A stretch of DNA of 64,000 nucleotides from Spinacia oleracea (Eukaryota; Streptophyta; Magnoliopsida; Caryophyllales; Amaranthaceae). Position numbers and translations under genes: made by a program. The stretch is from positions 128,362,385-128,426,384 of the forward strand of contig NC_079487.1 in the NCBI RefSeq assembly GCF_020520425.1, in the 5' to 3' direction. The notes under the pieces were generated by a model. It was not told the DNA's origin. It was given only the letters and a program-made list of their open reading frames with translations, and searched no databases. This document shows positions 19,877 through 31,632 of this stretch, in pieces; the stretch's first letter is position 1, and each line of letters opens with the position of its first letter.

Positions 19877-22800
19877 ATGGAGAATTACATGATTTGTGGA
19901 TGCTTTGCAAGAAAATTCGAAAAGGCCGAGCTACAGCCACCGTCAGACATCAAACAACTTTTCGACAAATACGCCGAATGTGGTCCCCACATGACGGCGG
20001 AACACCTCCAGAAGTTCATCGTCGAAGTGCAAGGTGATCCTAACGCGACGGTTGCCGAGGCGGAGAGGATTATAGAGGATATCAAGTCAAGAAGAAAGCA
20101 TCCTCACATGCCTTTGTTTAGTACTACTGCTAGAAAGACTTCTAATCTCGATGAGTTTTTCTCTTACCTCTTCTCCATCGATCTTAATCCGCCCATAAAT
20201 CCTAAGGTAAGGTTAATTAATGCATTGTTTAATGTTTAACCACTTTCAATTTACCATTTTCGAGTTTGTTAATTTAGTGAAAGTTTGAAATCAAACCTTT
20301 TTTTATTTTGGGTATTGAAGGTTCATCAAGACATGACAGCCCCGTTATCCCATTATTTCATATACACCGGTCACAATTCATACCTGACCGGAAATCAACT
20401 CAGTAGCGATTGCAGCGATGTTCCGATCATCCAAGCATTGAAGAAAGGTGTTCGAGTTATAGAGCTTGATCTTTGGCCAACTGCGAACAAACAAGATGTT
20501 CATGTTTTGCATGGAAAGTATGCAATCATTATCATAACTTGATATACAAACTTCTTTTGCCAGTTTCCTTTTTTGGATTTATATCGTTTTACATGAGAAA
20601 ATAAAACATTTGTTCTTTTGTTTGTTCTGTTTTTTTAGGACTCTTACAACTCCAGTAGAGCTAATGAAATGCCTTAAATCCATCAAAGAATACGCCTTTT
20701 GCGCGTCTCCTTATCCTGTGATTTTGACTCTTGAAGATCACCTCAATCCAACTCTACAAGCCAAAGTCGCTCAAGTATGTATAGTTACTCAATGATCGTA
20801 GTTTTGATTAATGAATTAATTCTTATGATAATTTGTTGTTCGATATTTGAAGATGATCACAGAAGTTTACGGGGATATGATCTTCTACCCCGAATCGGAG
20901 ATTTTGAACTACTTTCCTTCACCGGAAGAATTGAAGTATAAGGTCATCATCTCAACAAAGCCACCCAAGGAGTATCTTGCAGGTGAAAATGGGATTAAAA
21001 ATGAAGGTAGTGGATCACAAAAGGAGCAACTTCCTAGAGAAGAACAACTATCAATAGAGGATAATAAGGTAATTTTTAGTGTTTTTTTGTTTATGGTTTT
21101 AAAGTTTCAATGAATTATTTTAACTAGGTACTGTAGTTGTTGACATTTTTGTATTTTTTAAAAAAATTAACAGACTAATGGTGACAAAGTTGATGATGGA
21201 AGTGTTGATAAAGAAGTATGCAATGGTGATGAGGCGTCTTCACCCGAAAGACCGGTGGAGTATAAGAAAATGATATCGATTCCGGGTGTGAAAAGGGGTG
21301 AATTGAAGGAGTCACTTAAGATAGATCCTAATAAGGTCAGCCGTCTTAGTTGGAGTGAACAACTTCTTGCTAAGGCAGCCACTTCTCATGAAAGTGATAT
21401 TATAAGGTACGGAATACCTCATTATTTCACTATTATTATTAGAGCAACTCCACTTGGTTTTGGAGTAGATGTAGTTGTGTTCTACTGGTCCAGGCAGGGT
21501 TGGTTTGAGATTGGGATGGGCCTTAATGGGCCGGTTCATGCCTGTGCTGGATTCTAGATATACTTTGTCCATGCCTCGAGAGTCGAGTAATAAAGCTGGG
21601 GCATGTGCCGGGACACATAGCCCACGTGTGGGCCCCCTTGTGCCCTAACATGCCTAGAACGAGCCAAGAAAAAGTCGTGTCGTGTTGGAATCGTGCCTCT
21701 CTTCCGTAAATGAGGCTCATGCAAGGCCTAACCTATGTGCTGTGTCGGGCCGGATTGTGCCGTGCTAGCAAGCTTCCATATTAATTTAAAGATTTTATGG
21801 GAATTGCTTAAAAAATAAGCGTGCTGACGTGCTGTCGGCCTCGTGTCAAATTTCTAAAAGCCCATGCAAAACCCATGGCCCATTGTGTGCCGTGTCGGGT
21901 TTGCAACTGGCTCGAGCAGCCCGCACGCATGTTGGTCAGGCCCATGCCTAGCTCTAATTGCCAATGAAGATGACTTGGCTAATGGTTTCTTTAGTAACCT
22001 TTGATTTTGTAACCTTTCCCAACAATAAACCTCTTATTGTTATTCCCCTTATAGTGTAATGGTTCTATAAAACTTGTAATGAATGTTGTTCATTAATTTG
22101 CAGGTATACCCAGAAAAATATCCTGAGGATATTTCCAAAGGTTACGCGGATCGACTCTTCCAACTACGAGCCTATTCTTGGTTGGATGCATGGAGCTCAA
22201 ATGGTTGCTTTTAACATGCAGGTTAGTTGCCCTAAACAATATAGTCATATGTAATTTATGATAAATTGATAATACTATGTATGTATCATGTATGTATTTA
22301 GCTTATTTTCTGAGTACTGACTAGTCAATTTTATTTATATACAAGGAGCTAGTATTTTTAACTAACATCAAATACATAATGTTTAATCAATCTCTTATTA
22401 TTATGACAGGGTCATGGGAAACCACTTTGGTTGATGCATGGGATGTTTAGAGCCAATGGAAACTGTGGTTACATTAAAAAGCCTGATTATCTCTTGAATT
22501 CGGGTCCTGATAACCAGAATTCTGATCCAAAAGCAGATTTAACAATCAAGACAACATTAAAGGTGACTAAATCTCAAAACATGATTTAGTTTTTCCATCT
22601 CTTAAATATAGTTGATCCAAGAAAGAAATCAAATACAATCATATCTGGATTGTGTAGGTGAAAGTGTACATTGGGGATGGATGGCGCGAAGATTTCAGAC
22701 AAACTCATTTTGACACATTTTCTCCACCAGATTTCTATGTTAAGGTAACTACTAAACTATAATCAATCTTAACACTTTTATGTTCTGTACTTCTGGCTTC

Positions 22801-23153
22801 TGATAAACTTAAGCTTAACATGAAAATTCGAGTAATAATATTGTACGATGAATTGACAGGTGGGGATAGCAGGAGTACCAGCAGACAAACTGATGAAGAA
22901 AACAAAGGTGATAGAGGATCACTGGAGACCTTCTTGGAACGAAGAATTCAGCTTCCCGTTAACAATCCCTGAATTAGCTTTGCTGAGGGTTGAAGTTCAT
23001 GAATATGACAAAACTGAGAAGGATGATTTTGCTGGACAAACTTGCTTACCTGTCCGTGAACTTCTACCAGGAATTCATGCAGTCCCTCTTTATGATTTTA
23101 AAGGAGAAAAATATGCTTCGGTTAAGCTTCTTATGCAGTTTATATTCGCCTAA
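19877..23153 (+). CDS. PLC: Phosphoinositide-specific phospholipase C, gene 1
   Basis: Cleaves phosphatidylinositol phosphates to diacylglycerol and inositol phosphates at the plasma membrane. Exons: 19877-20206, 20321-20517, 20639-20774, 20853-21068, 21174-21406, 22104-22221, 22410-22562, 22658-22744, 22860-23153; all introns are GT-AG and the total is 587 residues. An EF-hand-like N-terminus (exon 1) is followed by the X domain ([11 protein letters not shown] with catalytic His128, [13 protein letters not shown] with His174), a variable acidic linker, the Y domain ([31 protein letters not shown]) and a C2 domain (exons 8-9). Length and order are normal for plant PLC. It is the most divergent of the three tandem copies ([10 protein letters not shown] start; shorter exon 4), and intron 5 carries an insertion. 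Which Arabidopsis PLC it matches cannot be judged here. Confidence 0.95.
21437..21958. mobile_element. Probable transposon insertion in PLC gene 1 intron 5
   Basis: About 520 bp of GC-richer sequence bounded by TTAGAGC and GCTCTAA, with many GGCC/GTGCC/GGGCC words, inside an otherwise AT-rich intron. The homologous introns of the other two PLC genes are 224 and 297 bp instead of 697 bp. No ORF was supported. Confidence 0.5.
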
Positions 23154-23511
23154 ATTTTCTTATACTGTCAAAATCTTGTGCATGTTACCTCTTCTTTCCT
23201 TGAAGTTCTGTTATATGTGCAAAATTTTGGCTTCATTTTGCGGTTTAATATGAGATTGATTTACTATTGTAAAGAACAATGAGAACACCTTGTTTGTCAA
23301 CCAAGATTGGATTGTTTTCACTTGACTCGTTTGAGATTAACCGGTATTGTTAGTACACAAAAAAAGAAGTACGTATATATTCTCACTTTAGGAAGAGGCA
23401 ATACCAAAGCACAATATTTAACTAACCAACAAGTAACCTTTTCACTTTCTTTATATTTACCTAAATCATGAAGTATGTAAGAAAGAAACACCAATCTGTT
23501 AATAAAAAGAA
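23154..23511 (+). other. Spacer between PLC genes 1 and 2
   Basis: Only ~360 bp separate stop and next start, so it must hold the 3' end of gene 1 and the promoter of gene 2. No further feature was seen. Confidence 0.6.
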
Positions 23512-26500
23512 ATGGAAGAAATAAAACGATTTCTTACATTAAAAGGTGACCAGGGAAGAAAATCTAAGCAGGCATATAAGTTCTGTTTCTGTTTCCGGCG
23601 TATTTTCAAGCTGAAAATGGCAGAGCCTCCGCAAGATATAGTGGATTTGTTCAATGATTACTCTGACAATGGTGTGATGACAGTTGAAAATCTGCACAAG
23701 TTTTTGACAGAATTTCAAGGTGAAAATCATACCATTGAGAGTGCTCAAGATTTATTCAATCGTATTAAGCATCTTCCCGTCTTCCTCAGGAGAGGTCTAA
23801 ACCTTGACGCCTTTTTCCTATATCTTCTCGGGGAACAGAATCCTCCTCTTGATCCTCCTATGGTATTTCTCCAATCTTTCAAATGATTAATAATATATGA
23901 TACTATATTTGCTGTAATATCAGTTTTAAGCATACTTATTTGGACAAAGCATGCTTAATTTAATCTTGTTACATATATATTTGGCTTATAGGTGCACCAT
24001 AACATGAATAAACCTCTGGCTCATTACTTCATGTACACTGGCCATAATTCCTACTTGACCGGTAATCAACTCAGCAGCGCAAGCAGCATTGAGCCGATCA
24101 TTAAGGCCTTAAAAAGCGGTGTCAAGGTCATCGAGCTAGATTTGTGGCCTAGCAAGAGAAACAAAAATGATATTGTAGTTTGTCATGGAGGGTATGCTAA
24201 TCCATTCTATGATTCACATTATCACTTTTGTGATTAAAGTAAAGGTTATATGGGATTGTATAGCCCTTGTGCTAGTTCTGTGTAATTGTCAAAATGATTG
24301 AAGTTTTCAGACTTACAGGACTATGACTTCTCCAGTGGAACTCAACAAATGTTTGGAAGCAATCAAGGAAAATGCTTTCGATGTATCGGAGTACCCTGTC
24401 ATCATTACTTTTGAAGATCACTTGGATCATTTGCTTCAAGCTAAAGTTGCCCAGGAGAGTTGTTAGAATATATATGTACTCTTATGTTTTTTTAATCTGT
24501 CATTAGAATTATTCTATATTCCTGAGATTAACTTTTCTTTGATTCAGATGGTCAGTGATATATTTGGAGAAATGTTGTATCCTGGAGTGGAATTTGTTGA
24601 ATTCCCTTCACCTGAAGAGTTGAAAAGAAGGATTCTGATATCAACTAAGCCACCAAAAGAATCACTTGATAGTTTCAACGAACAAGAAAACCAGGAACAG
24701 AAGATTAAGAATTCAACTGATAGATCAGGAGCAGTATTGGGAAATGTCAGTGGATACAGGAATTATGATGAAGTTGATATACCTATTAAGGTTTATCTTT
24801 ATGTTCATCCCAAAATTTATTTTAATTACTATGTATGATAAAGATGTTGATATATATCTGCAAGAAAACACTAGCAGGACAATGAGGAAGCCGAGGAGGA
24901 GGCTGCGGCTCCTGAGTATAAGCACTTGATTGCAATTCATGCTCACAAATTGGAACATGGTCTGGATAACTTGCTGAATGACAACAATTCTAGGAGAGTT
25001 GCTCGGTTGAGTATGAGCGAGGAGAAGCTGAAAAACTCTGTAAAAACTCATGCAACTGATATTGTCAGGTTAGTAAGACGGCCAAATAAAGGGCTTTGTA
25101 TACCATTGTTACTGGTGTAAAGGCATTCAGAGTTTCAGACTTCAGGTTCTTTGAAAACTGAAACAAGATTTTGGAAATCGTCTGTTGTCAGTTTTCAAAA
25201 TTAACACGGTCATGTATAGCTGTATAAGTATGACTCATTATGAGTCCACTGCTAAAGTATATGTTCACTCACCAAAATCCTCTTTCCTCCAGGTTTACTC
25301 AGAAGAACCTACTGAGGGTATATCCGAAGGGAACACGCATTTTGTCTTCAAATTACAATCCTCTAATTGGTTGGACACACGGGGCTCAAATGGTAGCATT
25401 CAACATGCAGGTTTGACATGGAAATCTATGGTTTCTGCAGTCGAAGCTAGAGATAATGATTCTGCTAGATGCTGATTTTAATCCTCTGGGTCTTGACAGG
25501 GTTACGAGAAAAACACTTGGATCATGCAAGGGATGTTTAGAGCCAATGGTGGTTGTGGTTATGTTAAAAAGCCAGATTTCTTGTTAAGTAATAAGGCCTT
25601 TGATCCCAGTATAAAAAGACCAGTCAAGAAAACTTTGAAGGTCTTTCTTCTAGCATTGGTCTACTAAAACTAAGGATCAGATACAACACTTCAGCTAAGC
25701 CTTGTGATTTTTATTGCACAGGTAACACTTTATATGGGGGATGGATGGCATTTGGAATTTCGCCGAACACATTTTGATCCATTTTCTCCACCAGATTTCT
25801 TTACCAAGGTCAGCTAATATACACTTGCTTTTTCATAATTTGAGCAAGTTCCAAGATTCTTCAGTTGAGCAACCTGAGATTCTGAGAACTTGAATCTGCT
25901 TCACCAGAGTTTGACTGTCTTGCCACATTGTCTGAAACTTTCTGTAATTTCCTTCCCTCCCATATCAAATACATAACAGAAATGCTCAACACGTACCATC
26001 TTATAAACCTGATGATAGCCAACATTGTTCTGTAAACAGCTTGAACAATCTGAATCCCGGACTGACAATACCAAGCCAAATTCTGTGAACACCAAGCCAG
26101 GAAGTTTTCTGACAGACAACACCGTGTTTCCTACTCTTTCTTGCAAAAAGCAAATTGTTTCTGACAGACAACACCGTGTTTCAACATGTTATCACAAGTT
26201 TGTGTTTTTGCTGTGTAGGTTGAAATCTGCGGAGTTCCAGCAGACATAAAGAAGGAGCAAACAGTGCCTATTGAGGATCAGTGGGTGCCAATGTGGAACA
26301 AGAAGTTTGAGTTCCCCTTGACAGCACCTGATATTGCTCTCCTAAGAATTGAAGTTTGTGAATTTGATTTAGACAGAAGGCATGGCTTTGGAGGCCAGAC
26401 TTGCTTGCCAGTCTCCGAGCTAAAGAGTGGCATCCGAGCTGTTCCATTGTTTGGTAAAAAAGGAGAGAAATTTGAGCATGTCAAACTTCTGATGCGATTT

Positions 26501-26524
26501 CAGTTGTTACCAGGAGTTTACTGA
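23512..26524 (+). CDS. PLC: Phosphoinositide-specific phospholipase C, gene 2
   Basis: Exons: 23512-23862, 23992-24191, 24319-24454, 24548-24790, 24878-25068, 25293-25410, 25500-25640, 25722-25808, 26219-26524; 590 residues. The X domain has [11 protein letters not shown] (His135) and CHGG (His182). The Y domain has [18 protein letters not shown], and the C2 domain ends HVKLLMRFQ. Two oddities: the ancestral start seen in gene 3 (MTKQAYEF) is destroyed by a 2 bp deletion, and the frame is opened by an ATG 17 codons further up; and exon 3 lacks a GT at the conserved boundary (after CAG at 24454 comes GAGAGTTG). If GTTGCC at 24446 is used instead, three residues (VAQ) are lost in frame. The linker is Glu-rich. 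It is a tandem paralogue most similar to gene 3. Confidence 0.92.
26107..26181. repeat. Short direct repeat in PLC gene 2 intron 8
   Basis: TCTGACAGACAACACCGTGT occurs near 26108 and again near 26159 in a 410 bp intron; the homologous introns of genes 1 and 3 are 115 and 125 bp. The repeat may mark an insertion or local duplication. Confidence 0.6.
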
Positions 26525-27170
26525 TTGTAACCTTTTCATCATTACTACAACTTCCTGCTATATGTATGCTGTCTGAAGTCTGAACTGCATCTGATGTGAA
26601 TTTGTAATACTCAAATAACTCAGTAAAAGATTCTCTTTCCACTTATTAGCACATGCAGATTCTAAGTATTTAACTTGAATCAGCAGTTTTCACAACGCCG
26701 AAAATAAACAAAGTTTGTATATAAACAAATATACTTGGCTTGGTTGTTTTGGCAAGATTTAAGGAAAGATTGATTAAATTACCAAAAGAGTGAGAAAAGA
26801 TGGTCTTAACACTTTTGCAACTGGTAAACTACTCACACGTTAACTGGAAACATTCCTTTGCTTTCTTATTAAACTTTATTTTGAAGGGAAACGTGAATAC
26901 TGATAGTGATAAACAATACAGAAAGAAATGAAAACAACAAGAGAATTTATTCCCACTTTGGAAAAAGGCAAATTCCATAAGAAAATAATTTTGCAGCAGT
27001 ATAACAAAAGAGCAAAATTCTTTCAGAATATCAGCAACAAATCTTTCTTCTTTATTCAATGAAAAGCAACTAATCTCTGTCACTCCTTTAATACATGATA
27101 GGCAACTTCTTGGATCAAGGATCAAGAAATTGCGCAGTTTCTACCGTGACAAAAAATCTATCAGACAAAA
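26525..27170 (+). other. Spacer between PLC genes 2 and 3
   Basis: 3'UTR of gene 2 and upstream region of gene 3. AT-rich; no separate gene or structured repeat was recognised. Confidence 0.6.
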
Positions 27171-30100
27171 ATGACTAAACAGGCATATGAGTTCTGTTTC
27201 TGTTACCGGCGCATGTTCAAGCTGAGAATGGCGGAGCCACCAGAGGATATTGTGAGCTTGTTCAACGAGTACTCTGACAACGGAGTGATGACTGTCGAAA
27301 GACTGCACAAATTTTTGGTAGAATTTCAAGGCGAAGATAAGGCTACACTTGAATATGCTCAAGCTATTTTCAACAGTCTCAAACATCACCATGTCTTCCA
27401 CAGGAGGGGCCTTCACCTTGACGCCTTCTTCAGATATCTATTTGGGGACCTAAATCCTCCTCTTGCACCTGTTGGGGTAAGTGTAACACTTTCACCTTTT
27501 ACAAATACTGGAAATTAGAAGATTTGATGGATTTGATAAAATTCTCTGTGAAAGCTGATTTGACACTCTTCCTTTAGATAAAGTTCTGTTTCCATAATTT
27601 TGTCAAAATTCTTCGACATAGTACTACTGTGGCTTGTTCTGAATTTCTGAGCATCTAGTAACATTTTGGTTCCTATCAGGTGCACCATGACATGAAAGCC
27701 CCTTTGGCTCACTATTTCCTGTACACAGGCCACAATTCTTACTTGACAGGGAATCAGCTCAGCAGTGCAAGTAGTATTGATCCGATCATTAAAGCCTTAA
27801 GAAGCGGTGTCAGGGTCATTGAGCTAGATTTGTGGCCTAATTCGAAAAAGAATGATGTGGAAGTTTACCATGGAGGGTATGTACACTTGACAAAGTCTAT
27901 CCAGATTAAGTTGAGTTATATGTTAGCTTGATTAAGCCTTTTGATTAGTTCAGAATTTCACAAATTCTAATATGAGACCGAAAATGTCATCCCATAGTCC
28001 CTAGTTATTTATAGAAGTCACCTTTATTTTACCATGCACCCATCCCACACAAGAATTATTCTATGATTATAAGGACTAATTGGATGGTCAGAAAACATAT
28101 AAAACGCGTGTATATGAGCTTGTGCTACTTCCTGGTGAACTAAAACTTTGTTGAAACCAACAGGACAATGACTTCTCCAGTTGAACTTATCAAGTGTCTG
28201 GAAGCAATCAAGGAAAATGCATTTTATGCTTCAGACTACCCTGTCATTATTACATTTGAAGATCACTTAGACTCTTTTCTTCAGGCTAAAGTCGCCCAGG
28301 AAAGTTTGCCCAAATAGACCAACTTTTTCATTAAATTGTAAAATCAGTTGTGTTGATCATAAAATGACCTCTTTTTTTCTTTAATTCAGATGGTCAATAC
28401 AACATTTGGAAATATACTCTTTCCAGGCACAGATTTTATAGAATTCCCTTCACCGGAATCTTTGAAAAGAAAGATTCTGATATCGACCAAACCACCAAAA
28501 GAATCTGGTGACAATATCAGGGAAGAAGAAACAAATGAACAAAAGGTTAAGGATTTTACCGACATTTCAGCACTTACATTAGGAGATAAAAGTGAATCCA
28601 GAAACATGATCAAAGACGATGAACAAATTCAGGTTAGTAATTGTTTTTACTGTGCCCTTGTAATGCTTAAACTTTAGTCTAAATGATTACAGTAACCAAT
28701 GTTGCAGGAAAATGGGATGGAAGAAGAAGAGGAAGAGGAGGAAGCAGTAATTCCTGAATATAAGAAGCTGATTTCAATTCATGCTGTGAAGCAGAAAGGT
28801 GGTCTGGAAAGCTTACTCAAAGGTGATTCCAAGAGGGTTGCACGTTTGAGTCTGAAAGAGCAGAAGCTGGAAACTGCAGTAAGGACTCGTGCAACTGATA
28901 TCATCAGGTTAGTCATAAACTAGAACATATTCTTTTCCTGGACTGATCTTTAGTGATATTTTCTTATACCGAATGAAGAAATTTGCCTCTAAACATAGAA
29001 AGTTGGCTACAAACTATGATCAAAGACCACTACTTCAGACCAAACAGAAGCATTTAGAATATAATTGGTCATTGCTTTACTGTCTGTAATATACTAATAT
29101 CAGTTATGTAAAAAACAGAATGATCCGAAACAGGTTATGCTGTTCTTAAAGAATTTTTTAACTCCAATCAGTAAAAAGAAATACGTAACAATTTTTCACT
29201 TCAGATTTACCCAGAAGAATCTTCTAAGAGTATATCCAAAAGGTACGCGGATATTATCCTCAAACTACGATCCTTTCATTGGCTGGACACACGGAGCTCA
29301 AATGGTTGCATTCAATATGCAGGTTTGTATCTCAAATTTTTGTCACCTTCACTTTCTGCTAGTTCAAATTATTACATTTAGCAAGCAAAGGGAATAAAAG
29401 GAACGGATAACTGTCTTATATTTATTTCTAACTTTTCGGTTGAAAGGGATACGGAAGGTACCTATGGATGATGCAAGGAATGTTTAGAGCAAATGGTGGT
29501 TGTGGCTATCTGAAAAAGCCAGATTTCCTTTTGAAAAATGGTCCAAATAATGAGGTTTTTGATCCCAGCATAAAAGGGAAAGTCAAGAAAACTTTAAAGG
29601 TTTGTGGTTTCATGTAACAGTCTCAAATATTAATAGGACAAATGTTCTTTATTTCACAAGTATCATCCTCATCTATAAAAACTCTAATGAACAGATAAAG
29701 TTATACATGGGGGATGGATGGCATTTGGAATTCCACCACACACATTTTAACCAATATTCGCCGCCAGATTTCTTCACTAAGGTCAGCTGATACCAAATAT
29801 CCACTCAGAATCATTTACAGTCAAGGAAAGAAGAAGAAATCTATTGCCTACTATTTTGCCAAAATGAACTGATTTAAGATTTTTTGTGTTTCATTTATGG
29901 TTGTAGCTTCAAATATTGGGAGTACCAGTCGATAGGAGGAAGGTGAAGACGGTGCCTATAGAAGATCAGTGGGTCCCCCTATGGAACGAGGAGTTTGAGT
30001 TCCAATTAACGGTTCCTGAACTAGCCCTCTTAAGAATTGAAGTTCGTGATTATAACATGAGCAGAAGGCATGACTTTGGTGGGCAGACTTGCTTGCCTAT

Positions 30101-30206
30101 CTCAGAGCTTCAGGGTGGCATCCGAGCAATTCCATTGTATAACAAGAAGGGGGAGAAATACAAGTATGTAAAACTTCTTATGTGTATTCAGTTAATAGGA
30201 AAGTAG
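27171..30206 (+). CDS. PLC: Phosphoinositide-specific phospholipase C, gene 3
   Basis: Exons: 27171-27476, 27680-27876, 28164-28299, 28390-28632, 28708-28907, 29205-29322, 29447-29599, 29695-29781, 29907-30206; 579 residues. The start [14 protein letters not shown] is the usual plant PLC N-terminus and keeps the EF-hand-like region. The X domain has [11 protein letters not shown] (His120) and YHGG (His166). The linker carries a run of glutamates (exon 5). The Y domain has [18 protein letters not shown], and the C2 domain ends [13 protein letters not shown]. As in gene 2, the exon 3 boundary after CAG (28299) is followed by GAAAGTTT rather than GT; the alternative donor GTCGCC at 28291 would drop VAQ. 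Its last exon is the source of the fragment at 6077-6315. It is convergent with the receptor kinase downstream. Confidence 0.94.
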
Positions 30207-30581
30207 GGAACTAACTTACAATAATTTGTAGTTTTTTCGCCATAGTCCATAGTTGAGATGGGGATCACAGTGTCCTGAGATGTGTTATGTGAACCCAGGA
30301 ATATAGAAAGTATATGATTGTTGTATCCAATGATGCTTCCATTGCTGAGAACCTCCTTTTATCTTATATAGGGAAGTTATCTTATACGGAGTACTTCGAA
30401 TTGATGTATAATTGCTAAGAAAAACATAAAAAGGCCAGTTCTAGGAAAAGACAGTCCTATTCAAACCAGTTTCAAGGGAAAACAGCATTTTACTCTGATA
30501 ATAAGAATTAAAATAAGAGATCAAGTTGCAAAACAAGTATGGCCGAGTTTGGCACTTTGGCTGTACATTCAGACCATTTCT

Positions 30582-30681
30582 TCAGGGGTGTGACCGAAGG
30601 TGATAGCATATTTCACCGTTCTTAGGCCAGCCAGCCTGAATTCCTCGGGCAGGCCTCTTAATTTTTGGCTGCGCCCCTGAC
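30582..30681. mobile_element. Short TIR repeat fragment
   Basis: The left end TCAGGGGTGTGACCGAA and right end TTTTTGGCTGCGCCCCTGA are imperfect inverted copies, ~100 bp apart, a pattern common to small plant TIR repeats. Copy A retains only the left part (about 6718 on). Confidence 0.5.
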
Positions 30682-31050
30682 CATGATTATAAGGAAGAAA
30701 ACTAGAAAAGTGATTCATGAAAATTGAAAAATAAGACATTGCCTCAAGTATTATAAGCGGTTTCTTTCAGTAAGTTCTCAGTCACCTAAACCATCCCTTA
30801 GTTAAAATGGTATATTTACTTTGGTTAGCTAATTAGTTCTACTTATCCCTAGCTTGAAACCTACTAAAATCTAATGCTGAAAAGGCAGGAGCATGATGTG
30901 AAAGCTTTACTCGCGCATTATTTTGTGTACACAAAGCTCGTTTTTCCTACTTGGGACAGAAAGTAGCCCAAAATCTTATCAGATTTACTGGAAAGGGTTT
31001 TAAAGATCACTAGCAATAACACATCAGATGAAAAGGAGCAGAAGACAGCA

Positions 31051-31155
31051 TCACCAGCAATTGAGAAGGCCTTGAAGAATGGCTTCAGAGTTATTGAATT
31101 GGATTCGTGCCTAAGCTCAGATAAATTAGATATTGATGTTTCTCATCGGGGTTGG
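31051..31155 (+). pseudogene. Relic of a PLC X-domain exon
   Basis: The frame AIEKALKNGFRVIELDSCLS, then SDKLDIDVSHRGW, aligns with [28 protein letters not shown] of the PLC second exon, keeping the second catalytic-type His. The first half of the exon and all other exons are absent. It suggests the tandem array once had a fourth member. Confidence 0.72.
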
Positions 31156-31632
31156 TTTTTAGTTAGTTCTCTTGTATTTAACTGGATTTTAAGCACAAAC
31201 AACATATGACAGGACAGTATGCCAATCACATCCTTAAGTTAACACTCAGAAAAGTCTCAAGTCTTCAGAAAAGGATCAAACAGGTGAGTGGTTTATTCAG
31301 AAGAAAAGGATAGCACAACTCGATCCCAATGGAGTAGTAAATTGAACAATTGATGAAACCCCGATTCACGAAAGTTCCGATATTGTAGAATCTAAACAGA
31401 TTGTCTTAAATTTATTTCATCTTAGAAAAAAACTTAGGTATACAAACAACTCACACTCAGGCAAAAGTTCCCTTCCAAAATCAAACTCAGCTAACATTTC
31501 TTCATTTACACTAATTTAGTATAATAAGCACTAAATCAAATGACAAAAAAAGTTAAACAAAAACAAAATCAACCAATATTGGTAGAAACTAGAGAAGTAA
31601 CCGTAGGAAATATTTGTTGCAGAGAGGGCATT
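31156..31632. other. Spacer, kinase 3' flank
   Basis: Probably contains the 3'UTR of the minus-strand kinase. No other feature was recognised. Confidence 0.6.

Noticed and set aside
19877-30206. Idea that the three PLC genes form an operon-like or biosynthetic cluster
   Set aside because: They are simple tandem paralogues with their own exons and spacers; neighbouring genes are unrelated.
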